Shown here: positions 54,546 through 62,763 of the stretch, piece after piece
Layout of the letters: the number at the start of each line of letters is the position of its first letter
Position numbering within the stretch: position 1 is the stretch's first letter
Assembly: GCA_020061355.1 (NCBI GenBank)
Contig: JAGUYK010000006.1
Location: 310,001 to 374,000, forward strand
Direction: 5' to 3'
Origin: Ignavibacteriales bacterium
GTDB taxonomy: Bacteria > Bacteroidota > Ignavibacteria > Ignavibacteriales > Melioribacteraceae
DNA: 64,000 nt
The notes under the pieces: generated by a model
Told to the model about the DNA's origin: nothing
Seen by the model: the letters and a program-made list of their open reading frames with translations, nothing else
Databases searched by the model: none
Position numbers and translations under genes: made by a program

Positions 54546-54568
54546 ACCCTTCCCCCCAGGGGAAGGGT
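54546..54568. terminator. GC-rich hairpin between convergent genes
   Basis: ACCCTTCCCC (54546-54555) pairs perfectly with GGGGAAGGGT (54559-54568) around CCA. It lies between the stops of the DPP III gene and the radical SAM gene. It may be a terminator or a dispersed palindrome. Confidence 0.55.
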
Positions 54569-54570
54569 TC

Positions 54571-56049
54571 TTAAATTGTTGCGGCAATTCTTCTAAAATG
54601 ATATCCGTAAACCGAGAGGGTCATTGCAAGCGGGAATTTTTTGGGATGCTTGAATAAACTATAAATAAATGTCTGCCAGAAATATTTTTTCCCTTTCTCA
54701 ATAACTCCTATACTCCAGAGCAATCTGATAAAAGCTTTTATCTCAGTAGTGGTAAGCATATGCGATTTCCACGAAGGCACTTTGTATTCTGAAAGAAATG
54801 ATTTTATACGGTTATAATATTCCCGCGGGGAATAAATTGTATGAATTATTTTTGAATATCCTTTCATCAAATCACCATAATTCATTTTTGGAATAATATT
54901 GGTTGTACCGTCCATATTATTTCCGTTGAAACTTTCCAGCAATCTGTTCTCATTCTTCAGCCGGTTGTATAAATGCGTACCGGTTGGTGCATTCAACAAA
55001 CCGACCATTGCGTTAACAATTCCACTCTGCTGTATAAAGTTAATCTGATCTTCAAATATCTCCGGCGGATCATTATCAAAACCGATTATGAAGCCACCGG
55101 ATACTATCATTCCATTCTGCTGCAATTTCTTAACCGAGCTTACCAGATCACGACGCAGATTTTGAGATTTACCGCACTCAGTAAGACTTTCATTGTTAGG
55201 TGTTTCAATGCCCACAAAAATGCTAACAATGGCTGCATCAACCATTAGTTTAATTAGTTCGTCATCATCGGCAAGATTAATGGAGACTTCTGTTATGAAA
55301 GAGAAGGGATACTTCCTTTTCTTTTGCCAATCAATTATTGCCGGAAGGATTTCGTCTTTCAATTTTCGTTTATTGCCTATAAAATTATCATCAACAATAG
55401 AAACACTTCCCCTGAAGCCGGTCTTATACAGTTGATCTAACTCGGCAAGAAATTGTTCTTTTCCCTTTGTGCGCGGGCGATGTCCGTTTAACATTGTAAT
55501 TGAGCAGAACTCGCAGTCGTACGGGCAGCCGCGGGAATATTGAAGACTTAACGAGGCATATTTTTTCTTTTCAAGTAATTCCCATTTCGGAATCGGTGTG
55601 AGTGAGATATCGGGAAATTCATCAGTGGAATATAAAAGCTTTGGCGTTCCACGTTCTAAGTCGTTTAGAAATTGAGGCAAAGTAATTTCTGCCTCATTTA
55701 ATACAAAGTGGTCTATACCTAAAAAGTCCTGATGTTGTGTTGTAAAGAGGGGACCGCCGGCAACGATTTTTACATTCAGTATATTACACCGTCTTACAAT
55801 TTCCTTAACTGAGCTTATATGAACATTCATAGCACTTAAGAAAACATAATCTGCCCATAGCAAATCTTTATCACGAAGAATTGAAACATTAAGATCGATC
55901 AACTTTTTTTCCCAGTTTTCCGGAAGCATGGCAGCCACAGTTATCAAACCTAATGGCGGCTCTGCGGATTTTTTAGAAACAAATTTTAATGCATCCTTAA
56001 AACTCCAAAACGTAGATGGTGTCTCCGGGTACACTAGTAATATTTTCAT
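54571..56049 (-). CDS. B12-binding-domain radical SAM protein (DUF4070 type)
   Basis: A 492-residue enzyme. Residues 1-130 form a cobalamin-binding-like Rossmann domain (KILLVYPETPSTFWSF, PPLGLITVAAMLP), without the DxHxxG motif, as is common in radical SAM B12 proteins. The [4Fe-4S]/SAM motif is Cys175, Cys179, Cys182 in SRGCPYDCEFC. The core continues with VSIVDDNFIGN and GGFIIGFDNDP. A C-terminal helical domain (about 360-492) fits DUF4070. The N-terminus recalls hopanoid methylase HpnP, but no hopanoid genes are seen, so the substrate is unknown. GGAGGGGA precedes the ATG. No obvious operon partner exists. Confidence 0.87.
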   Translation of the reverse strand: MKILLVYPETPSTFWSFKDALKFVSKKSAEPPLGLITVAAMLPENWEKKLIDLNVSILRDKDLLWADYVFLSAMNVHISSVKEIVRRCNILNVKIVAGGPLFTTQHQDFLGIDHFVLNEAEITLPQFLNDLERGTPKLLYSTDEFPDISLTPIPKWELLEKKKYASLSLQYSRGCPYDCEFCSITMLNGHRPRTKGKEQFLAELDQLYKTGFRGSVSIVDDNFIGNKRKLKDEILPAIIDWQKKRKYPFSFITEVSINLADDDELIKLMVDAAIVSIFVGIETPNNESLTECGKSQNLRRDLVSSVKKLQQNGMIVSGGFIIGFDNDPPEIFEDQINFIQQSGIVNAMVGLLNAPTGTHLYNRLKNENRLLESFNGNNMDGTTNIIPKMNYGDLMKGYSKIIHTIYSPREYYNRIKSFLSEYKVPSWKSHMLTTTEIKAFIRLLWSIGVIEKGKKYFWQTFIYSLFKHPKKFPLAMTLSVYGYHFRRIAATI

Positions 56050-56270
56050 AATTCATCCCCTCCATTTAATAATTATAAGTATACATGATTCGATATATTT
56101 CCAGTTGCTCATTTTTGGTACAATCTATTATGCTGAATTATTTAATTTGTGTTTGTAAAAGAAATGTAAAATTATTTTTCTATCTGTTTGACATTTAATT
56201 TTATTAGTGGATATTAGCAACAGGAAAGTGCGGGTCTCTTTATTACGAACATAAAAACAGAATTATCTAA

Positions 56271-57296
56271 ATGAAAAAACACCGGTCAATCCCATTCCTG
56301 ATTTTTGCGTTTATCTTTGCTCAGTTTGCATGGATGGGACTGCTTGGATTGTGGATCTACTGGTATGTATCGAACTACATTATATTTGAAAAAGTGGGCG
56401 ATCAGCTTTCAACGCAAATTGCTATTGATAGTCCTAATGTTTTCGTTTTTGTAGGCGGAATAATATTGATTGTAAGCGTTGCGGTTGCAATATTTTTATT
56501 CTTCCGCAACCTGACCGTTCAAATACAGCTGACAAAACTATATGATAATTTTATTGCGAATGTTACACATGAATTAAAATCACCTCTTTCATCATTGCAG
56601 CTTTATTTAGAGACATTATATAATAAAGATATTGGTCCCGAGAAGCGGATAGAATTCATAGAGATAATGATGAAAGATTCGAACCGCTTAAATAAATTAA
56701 TTAACTCTATCCTGGAAATATCCAGACTTGAGCAGAAGAGAATAGCGCATAATTTTCACATTTACGATGCGGGTAAAGTGATTCCGGAATTGATCGAGAA
56801 CTCTTTCTCGCAATTCCGGGTTCCAGTTTCTTCGGTTCAATTTGAAAACAAAGCACACTGTAAATGTGTTATTGATAAAGATGCGATGCAGATTGTATTC
56901 GATAATCTGACGGATAATGCGATTAAATATTCCACAGAACCGACTGGCATTTTGGTTGGGTTATCCTGTAAGTTGAAGAAAGTGATAATCGAATTCAGCG
57001 ACAAGGGAATTGGCATAGATCCGAATAATCTCAAGAAAATATTTCATAAGTTTCAACGGATTGACAATAAAAATGTACCAAATGTAAAAGGAACGGGTCT
57101 GGGTTTGTACTGGGTAAAGGAAATTGTAAAATTCCATGGCGGTAAAGTCACTGCATTTAGTGAAGGCAAGGATAAAGGAACTCTCTTTCGGATTGAACTG
57201 CCGATTTATAAAACCTCAAAGAGAATTTATATAAATTCACTGTTAAGAAGCACAGCTAAGAAAGAAAAAGCAATGGAAAATACAGATGGCGATTAA
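56271..57296 (+). CDS. Membrane-bound sensor histidine kinase
   Basis: A 341-residue kinase with two membrane helices (about 9-31 and 53-79) bracketing a very short periplasmic loop of about 20 residues. It probably senses membrane state or acts with a partner. HisKA has VTHELKSPLSSLQLY (His100), and HATPase_c has DNAIKYS, DKGIGID and GTGLGLYW. Its last 11 bases overlap the start of the response regulator gene, so the two form a translationally coupled two-component system. The 221 nt upstream hold no other gene. Confidence 0.93.
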   Translation: MKKHRSIPFLIFAFIFAQFAWMGLLGLWIYWYVSNYIIFEKVGDQLSTQIAIDSPNVFVFVGGIILIVSVAVAIFLFFRNLTVQIQLTKLYDNFIANVTHELKSPLSSLQLYLETLYNKDIGPEKRIEFIEIMMKDSNRLNKLINSILEISRLEQKRIAHNFHIYDAGKVIPELIENSFSQFRVPVSSVQFENKAHCKCVIDKDAMQIVFDNLTDNAIKYSTEPTGILVGLSCKLKKVIIEFSDKGIGIDPNNLKKIFHKFQRIDNKNVPNVKGTGLGLYWVKEIVKFHGGKVTAFSEGKDKGTLFRIELPIYKTSKRIYINSLLRSTAKKEKAMENTDGD

Positions 57297-57999
57297 TCCT
57301 TTTAAGGGAAGTAAGATTTTACTTGTCGAGGATGAAGAAACTCTTGCACTCGGTCTTGAATTCAATTTGACCGATGAAGGATATTATGTCGAATGGGCTA
57401 AAGACGGAAAGCAGGCACTGGTACTCTTCGAATTGAAAGAGTATGATTTGATTATACTTGATATAATGCTTCCGTTTTACAACGGATTCGAGATTGCAAA
57501 ATTTGTCCGAACGAAAAAACCTCAAATTCCGATATTAATGTTAACAGCCAGAACAACACCCGAAGATAAGGTAATGGGTCTCGAAACGGGTGCAGATGAT
57601 TACATGACAAAACCATTCCATCTGGATGAATTACTCATCAGAATTAAAGGGATGCTGAAAAGAAAAATGTGGTATAAGTCATCATCGCTGAACCAACCCG
57701 TCTATAAATTTGGTAATAACGAAATTGATTTTGAAAACCTTAACGCAAAATGTGCGTCAAAAAAAATAATATTAACTCAAAGGGAAGCGATGCTGTTGAA
57801 ATACCTGATTGAGAATAAGGGAAAGATTGTTTCTCGAAAAGAATTGCTGGAAAATGTGTGGCATGTAAGCTCGGAGATTGAAACGAGAACCGTTGATAAC
57901 TTTATTGCACGTTTAAGAAAATATTTTGAACCGGACCCAAATAATCCTAGATATATTATAAGTATAAGAAGTGCCGGTTATACCTTTAAAGACGATTGA
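57286..57999 (+). CDS. OmpR-family response regulator
   Basis: A 237-residue response regulator. The receiver domain (about 8-120) has EDEE, phospho-acceptor Asp59 in IILDIMLPFYNG, MLTAR and the lysine in YMTKPF. The C-terminal winged helix (about 140-235) has LTQREAMLLKYLIENKGKIV and TVDNFIARLRKYFE followed by IISIRSAGYTF, as in OmpR/PhoB. The kinase encoded just upstream is the evident partner. Target genes are not apparent in the window. Confidence 0.95.
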   Translation: MAINPFKGSKILLVEDEETLALGLEFNLTDEGYYVEWAKDGKQALVLFELKEYDLIILDIMLPFYNGFEIAKFVRTKKPQIPILMLTARTTPEDKVMGLETGADDYMTKPFHLDELLIRIKGMLKRKMWYKSSSLNQPVYKFGNNEIDFENLNAKCASKKIILTQREAMLLKYLIENKGKIVSRKELLENVWHVSSEIETRTVDNFIARLRKYFEPDPNNPRYIISIRSAGYTFKDD

Positions 58000-58020
58000 C
58001 CGGATTTCAAAATGAAATCG

Positions 58021-58039
58021 ACTACTCCCGCGGAGTAGT
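58021..58039. terminator. Hairpin between the response regulator and FmdB-like genes
   Basis: ACTACTCC (58021-58028) pairs with GGAGTAGT (58032-58039) around CGC, followed by TTT. It lies between convergent genes and may be a terminator or a dispersed palindrome. Confidence 0.55.
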
Positions 58040-58074
58040 TTCCCCGGGAGCAATTTCCTTAATAAGATAGGAAG

Positions 58075-58323
58075 CTAATTAAATCCGCACATTCCTGAAG
58101 CACAGCCTCCGCCGTATGAAGGAACACCGCAGCTTCCATCAGAACATGAACTTCCGCCGAAGTTTGATGAACTTCCCATCGAAGCACTGAAAGATGAAAG
58201 TAGCTTTTTAGAATTTTTAGATTGGCAATCAGGACAGGCTACTTCCTCAAGATTTGTAGAAGATTTATGCAGCACGTCAAATTTTCTGCCGCAGTCATTA
58301 CATTTATATTCAAAGATAGGCAT
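58075..58323 (-). CDS. FmdB-family zinc ribbon protein with Gly/Ser/Cys-rich tail
   Basis: An 82-residue protein. The N-terminal half is the FmdB/CxxC zinc ribbon (MPIFEYKCNDCGRKFDVL, then ACPDCQSKNSKKLLSSF) with two CxxC pairs. The tail (about 50-82) is rich in Gly, Ser and Cys, including SSCSDGSCG and GGCASGMCG, which form two further CxxxC/CxxxxC pairs. The family is named for a formamidase regulator, but a general role is not established. The tail might bind a second metal; that is inference. Confidence 0.88.
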   Translation of the reverse strand: MPIFEYKCNDCGRKFDVLHKSSTNLEEVACPDCQSKNSKKLLSSFSASMGSSSNFGGSSCSDGSCGVPSYGGGCASGMCGFN

Positions 58324-58420
58324 ACATTATTCCTTATTTTTTAATTTTGAGCGTTCCGAGGAAATTCCTCCGGAAAAACGAAGAATCACAATTTATATTC
58401 TACTTGAATTCTTTTTCTGT

Positions 58421-59080
58421 TTAGTGAATAACTTGTGTTGATAATTTCCCAATATTTTCAATTTCTGCATCAATCTTATCGTCCGGTACAACTCTTCCAA
58501 CTCCTTCCGGGGTTCCGGTAAATATCAAGTCGCCTTTTTCAAGCTTCATCCGTGCTGAAATGTATTTTACAATTTCAACCGGTGAAAAAACCATATTTGC
58601 AAGGGATGAATTTTGCTTTACCAACCCATTCACCGATAACGAAATATTTTCGGTGCCTGTAAATTTATAATCGTTTTTCAGAACTACATCAGAAAGAACA
58701 GCCGCTGTATCAAAACATTTTGCCAGAGTCCATGGCTCACCTTTCTTCTTGAATTCGAATTGCAAATCCCGTAAAGTCATATCAAGTCCAACGGTATATC
58801 CGTGAATAGCTTCTTCAGCCGTTGTATCATCGGCATCTTTAACTTCTTTGCCGATATAAAGAACCAGCTCAACTTCATGATGAAGATCTTTCGAATAAGC
58901 TGGATGCACCACAGATTCACCGGAAAAAATCACATTAGATGCCGGCTTTAAAAAAATAAGCGGGAATTCCGGCACATCATTACCAAGCTCGTTGGCGTGT
59001 GCGGCATAGTTCCTTCCGACGCACACCAATTTACCGATTGGGACTTGCTCATAATTGTTTTTGAATTTTAGATATTTCAT
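58421..59080 (-). CDS. Fumarylacetoacetate hydrolase (FAH) family protein
   Basis: A 219-residue protein comprising just the FAH catalytic domain. It starts KLVCVGRNYAAHANELG. The metal-binding acidic residues lie in HHEVELVLYIG (E-x-E) and GLDMTLRDLQFEFKKKGEPW, and the closing motif is GDLIFTGTPEGVGRV. Members include acylpyruvases, oxaloacetate decarboxylases and dihydroxyheptenedioate isomerases. This short form is closest in type to acylpyruvate hydrolase/oxaloacetate decarboxylase. No pathway genes accompany it. It is probably a single-gene unit. Confidence 0.9.
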   Translation of the reverse strand: MKYLKFKNNYEQVPIGKLVCVGRNYAAHANELGNDVPEFPLIFLKPASNVIFSGESVVHPAYSKDLHHEVELVLYIGKEVKDADDTTAEEAIHGYTVGLDMTLRDLQFEFKKKGEPWTLAKCFDTAAVLSDVVLKNDYKFTGTENISLSVNGLVKQNSSLANMVFSPVEIVKYISARMKLEKGDLIFTGTPEGVGRVVPDDKIDAEIENIGKLSTQVIH

Positions 59081-59112
59081 AAAATACCGTTAGATGATTA
59101 TTTTTAAAAAAA

Positions 59113-59170
59113 GATTCTGGATACTTCAAACTTTTTTTACAGTATCAGGAATCCAGCAATCGGTATCCAG
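59113..59170. repeat. Degenerate TATCCAG/CTGGATA repeats
   Basis: CTGGATAC, AGTATC, AATCCAG and GGTATCCAG lie close together between two minus-strand genes. They can fold partly. I take them as a short degenerate repeat, with no assigned function. Confidence 0.35.
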
Positions 59171-59172
59171 AA

Positions 59173-60423
59173 CTACGTTTTCTGCTCTTTCTTTTTTGCT
59201 GCCGGGAACAAAATATTATTTAGTATTAATCTATAACCCGGAGAATTTTTAAACAAACTCAAATCCGTTGGTGGATCACCCACTGCATGTTGGTAGTCCT
59301 CGGGATCGTGCCCACCGTAAAATGTAAATGTACCCCTACCATAGTTTCCGTGAATATATTTTATCTGTTCTGTACCGGCACGTTCACCCAGTATATAAAC
59401 TGAATTTTTAATCAGATTTTTGCGGTACATTGTTGTCTGTCCCATAAATCCGGGAATTAAATTCACATGATTCTGAATAAGCATGGTCGGAACGGGATCG
59501 TATTTAGCCGAAAAGTCGAACAATGCAAAGAAATCATTCCTCTGATCACCAACCTCAATCGGCTGGATATCGATATCGCTGTATTCATAGATAAGTGGAT
59601 TCATCTCCAGCTTAAAGTTTTCGAAAGCAAATGTATTTGAATAATCGAGTTTAGATTGTGCGTCGGGATCAGGTGGATCGCCGTCATACATCCTGTCGAC
59701 TATATCAACGTTCATAGCTGAAAGAGTAATGTCGAATGAATCAGTTGCAGAGCACATTGCAAACAGGAATCCGCCCTGTCCCACATAATCCTTAATAGTT
59801 GCAGTAACAGCTTTTTCCATTTCGGATACTTTTTTAAAGCCGAGCTTTTTAGCTTCTGTTTCATATAAAAGTTGCTGTTCAATGTACCAGGCAGCGCCGC
59901 TGAATGAAGCGTAAAACTTTCCGAACTGTCCTGTGAAATCTTCATGATGCGAATGGAGCCAATCGTATTTTTCAAGATCACCTCTAAGAATTTCTTCAAT
60001 CCAGATTTTATCATATTTAACTTCTGCGTAATCAAGTGCAAGCATAACCGCATCATCCCAGGGTTGGAATCCGGGCGGGACGTAGACAGCTATGTTTGGT
60101 GCTTTTTCAAGACGCACAACTTCCATATTCTGGTCTTCGCTTTGCACAAGTGAATAAATCTGAATTACCTCTTCATTGGATAGTTGAGAAAACGAAACTC
60201 CTTTTAGGCGACATTTAAGAGCAAGCTGATCTGAATAATCAAACATAAACGATCCGCCCCGGTAATTTAAGAGCCAATCACCGGTGTTTCCATCCGTTAG
60301 TGAATTAAATGTAACTCCGTATGCTTTCAGATGGTCAGTCTGCCGGAGGTCCATATAGATTAATAATTTGGACTGGGAAAATAAAGTTGATGTTATTAAA
60401 ACAAAAAGATATAGTGCTTTCAT
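59173..60423 (-). CDS. Exported protein of unknown function (GATase1-like family, sometimes labelled asparagine synthetase B)
   Basis: A 416-residue exported protein. The ATG at 60423 starts a signal peptide (MKALYLFVLITSTLFSQ), and an upstream in-frame TTG at 60504 adds only unconserved residues. The mature protein begins KLLIYMDLRQTDHLKAYGV and contains DWLLNYRGGSFMF and SHHEDFTGQFGKFY. It also has GQGGFLFAMCSATDSFD, a nucleophile-elbow-like Cys, and near the end YGRGTFTFYGGHDPEDYQH. This recalls ThuA/GATase1-like folds. I believe homologues in Bacteroidota are labelled asparagine synthetase B, but there is no N-terminal Cys nucleophile or ATP-binding domain, so that name is unsupported. 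It starts 1 nt after the methyltransferase stop. Confidence 0.75.
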   Translation of the reverse strand: MKALYLFVLITSTLFSQSKLLIYMDLRQTDHLKAYGVTFNSLTDGNTGDWLLNYRGGSFMFDYSDQLALKCRLKGVSFSQLSNEEVIQIYSLVQSEDQNMEVVRLEKAPNIAVYVPPGFQPWDDAVMLALDYAEVKYDKIWIEEILRGDLEKYDWLHSHHEDFTGQFGKFYASFSGAAWYIEQQLLYETEAKKLGFKKVSEMEKAVTATIKDYVGQGGFLFAMCSATDSFDITLSAMNVDIVDRMYDGDPPDPDAQSKLDYSNTFAFENFKLEMNPLIYEYSDIDIQPIEVGDQRNDFFALFDFSAKYDPVPTMLIQNHVNLIPGFMGQTTMYRKNLIKNSVYILGERAGTEQIKYIHGNYGRGTFTFYGGHDPEDYQHAVGDPPTDLSLFKNSPGYRLILNNILFPAAKKKEQKT

Positions 60424-60424
60424 A

Positions 60425-61414
60425 CTACCCGGTTTTTTTATACACAGCAAATATAAAATCACTTTTGATTTTATTTGCATCCAATAATTCATCCTCGATT
60501 GCAAAACACTTTTGAAGTAACTCTTTAGTTTCTTTTTCGGAATTTATAAAGTTGTGCGCAATCCCATTAAACAATGGATGGAGAATTGTTCCGCCATATT
60601 CTTTTATCTCAATCTGGCTGAAATAGTTATTGAGGCTTGGCAATATCTGCTCTGATTCAGCTGCTTCGGATCGATCGTTTAAAATCATTCTTATTAATCC
60701 GGGTCGATAGACTTTACTCTTTATTATTTTGCTATTGAAAAAAGTCCGATATTTTATAGGAATAGTATTGAGTAGTTTATTTGTTTCAAATAATTGTTTT
60801 TTTGTCCATTGGAAACGGTTCGGACCAACGTATTCATTAATAAGCAATAGTCCATTTGTTTTTAATAAACTTTTTATTTTTTCGACGGCTCCCTGCATCG
60901 GTGAAAAATGATGGAGCGATTGTTCGCAAAAAATTATGTCGTATAGTTTCTTATTTTCAATTTCGTCAAAGTCTTTTACCTGGTAGTTAATAATGTCGGA
61001 ATACCCTTCAAGCTCTGATCGCTTCTTAGCATATTCAATTCTGGTCCGAGAAAGATCGATAGCGTCTATGCGTTCAAATTTGTTTGAAGCCGCCCATTTT
61101 AATTCTCGATGACCGGTTCCGCTACCAAGTGATAGGGCTTTCAATTTCTCTTTGTTTAAAAGGAATGTTCTCTTAAAATATTCAGGGTAATCTATTTTGT
61201 TATTACCGGTAATTAAGAAGTTCCAGCGCTCTCTAACTTCCGGGATATCCCACCAATGAGTTGGGGGAGATTCATTATGAGCCCAAGCTGATTTAGTCCT
61301 GTTTTTGTCCGACGAAAAGATTTTGAGTAATAACGTAACAGGTATTTGCCGTTTTCTTTTAAAGAATAAATGAAGCTCTAAAAAATCATTAATGTTAACT
61401 AAGTTTTTGAACAT
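60425..61414 (-). CDS. Class I SAM-dependent methyltransferase
   Basis: A 329-residue protein. The methyltransferase core (about 85-210) has motif I ALSLGSGTGHRELK, the acidic residue of IDAIDLSR, the motif IV region YDIIFCEQSLHHF and LLKTNGLLLINEYVGPN. The N-terminal ~80 residues and C-terminal ~110 residues are extra and not recognised (for example NESPPTHWWDIPEVRERWN). The pattern resembles methyltransferases found with polysaccharide or lipid loci, but there is no such context here. Its stop is 1 nt from the start of the exported protein gene, so they are likely co-transcribed. Confidence 0.87.
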   Translation of the reverse strand: MFKNLVNINDFLELHLFFKRKRQIPVTLLLKIFSSDKNRTKSAWAHNESPPTHWWDIPEVRERWNFLITGNNKIDYPEYFKRTFLLNKEKLKALSLGSGTGHRELKWAASNKFERIDAIDLSRTRIEYAKKRSELEGYSDIINYQVKDFDEIENKKLYDIIFCEQSLHHFSPMQGAVEKIKSLLKTNGLLLINEYVGPNRFQWTKKQLFETNKLLNTIPIKYRTFFNSKIIKSKVYRPGLIRMILNDRSEAAESEQILPSLNNYFSQIEIKEYGGTILHPLFNGIAHNFINSEKETKELLQKCFAIEDELLDANKIKSDFIFAVYKKTG

Positions 61415-61507
61415 TATAAAGAAGGTTGGTGAGGTTGTAATAAAAGTAATTGTTCAATAAAACAATCTGCAATTAAATACCAAATCAGCTTTATGAAATT
61501 AAAAAAA

Positions 61508-62761
61508 TTATGCTGTTTTTCTATCGCTCTCAATATAAAGAGGTCTTTCGCCCTTCGTAACAACATCGCGTGTAACCAGACATTTATCTACATTTTCCTG
61601 TGTGGGGAGTTCATACATTATGTCTAGAAGAATTCCTTCAACTATTGAACGAAGTGCGCGTGCGCCGGTTTTCCTTTCGAATGCTTTTTTTACGATCTCC
61701 TCTAAAGCCAGCGGATCAAATTCAAGTTCAACACCCTCCATCATAAACAATTTTTTATACTGCTTGATGATTGCATTTTTCGGCTCGGTCAAAATATTTT
61801 TTAACGCTTTATTATTTAGTGAATGAAGCGGAGCAATTATAGGAAGTCTGCCGACTAATTCGGGAATCAATCCATATTTAACCATATCTTCAGGTTGAAT
61901 CTGAGTAACTAGATTATCCTTATTAAGATCTTCGTTATTAGAAATGTTAGTATCGAAACCGATCGGGTTGCGGTTAATTCTTGATGCTACAATATTTTCA
62001 ATTCCCTCAAAAGCGCCGCCGCATACAAACAAAATATTTTTTGTATTAATGTTAATTAAACTTTGCTCGGGATGTTTTCTTCCGCCGCGGGGCGGAACTC
62101 CGGCAACTGTTCCTTCTAAGATTTTTAACAATGCTTGTTGAACACCTTCGCCCGAAACATCGCGCGTAATGGATACCGACTCACTCTTCCTTGCGATTTT
62201 ATCTATTTCATCTATGTAGACAATCCCTTTTTGAGCTTTTTCTAAATTATAATCTGCGGCTTGAAGCAAACGGACTAAAACGGTTTCAACATCATCACCC
62301 ACGTACCCGGCTTCTGTAAGTGTAGTTGCATCTGCAATCGCAAAAGGGACATCGAGAATACGCGCTAATGTTTGTGCCAATAAAGTTTTACCGACTCCCG
62401 TAGGTCCGATCAATAAAATGTTACTCTTCTCTATTTCAACTTCATCCATATCGAATAGTGAAGTAGCTGCACTTACTCTTTTATAATGATTATAGACAGC
62501 CACCGCTAATATCTTTTTTGCCAAGTCCTGATCTATTACATATTCATCCAAACTTTTCTTCATAAGATCGGGGGTCAGGGATGCATGATAAGTCTCTTTC
62601 TTTGTAAAAGAGGCGACATTATTTTTTAAGATATCCACACTGGTTTTTATACAAATATCACAAATGTAAACGTCGGGTCCGGCTACCATGCTGGTAACTT
62701 CGCTACCGTCTCTTCCGCAGAAAGAGCATTTTACACTTCTTGGTTCTCTGGAGTCCGTCAT
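61508..62761 (-). CDS. clpX: ATP-dependent Clp protease ATP-binding subunit ClpX
   Basis: A 417-residue AAA+ unfoldase that feeds proteins to ClpP. The N-terminal zinc-binding domain has Cys12, Cys15, Cys34 and Cys37 (CSFCG and CDIC). The AAA+ domain has Walker [14 protein letters not shown], the pore-region GYVGDDVE, Walker [11 protein letters not shown], the RKH-like loop [11 protein letters not shown] and sensor 2 [11 protein letters not shown]. The ClpP-docking IGF motif is present as NPIGFDT. All features are intact. clpP is not in the window. A TPR-protein gene ends 2 nt upstream, implying co-transcription with it. Confidence 0.97.
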   Translation of the reverse strand: MTDSREPRSVKCSFCGRDGSEVTSMVAGPDVYICDICIKTSVDILKNNVASFTKKETYHASLTPDLMKKSLDEYVIDQDLAKKILAVAVYNHYKRVSAATSLFDMDEVEIEKSNILLIGPTGVGKTLLAQTLARILDVPFAIADATTLTEAGYVGDDVETVLVRLLQAADYNLEKAQKGIVYIDEIDKIARKSESVSITRDVSGEGVQQALLKILEGTVAGVPPRGGRKHPEQSLININTKNILFVCGGAFEGIENIVASRINRNPIGFDTNISNNEDLNKDNLVTQIQPEDMVKYGLIPELVGRLPIIAPLHSLNNKALKNILTEPKNAIIKQYKKLFMMEGVELEFDPLALEEIVKKAFERKTGARALRSIVEGILLDIMYELPTQENVDKCLVTRDVVTKGERPLYIESDRKTA

Positions 62762-62763
62762 TT

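Noticed and set aside
59173-60423. Asparagine synthetase B
   Set aside because: There is a signal peptide, no N-terminal Cys nucleophile and no ATP-pyrophosphatase motif.
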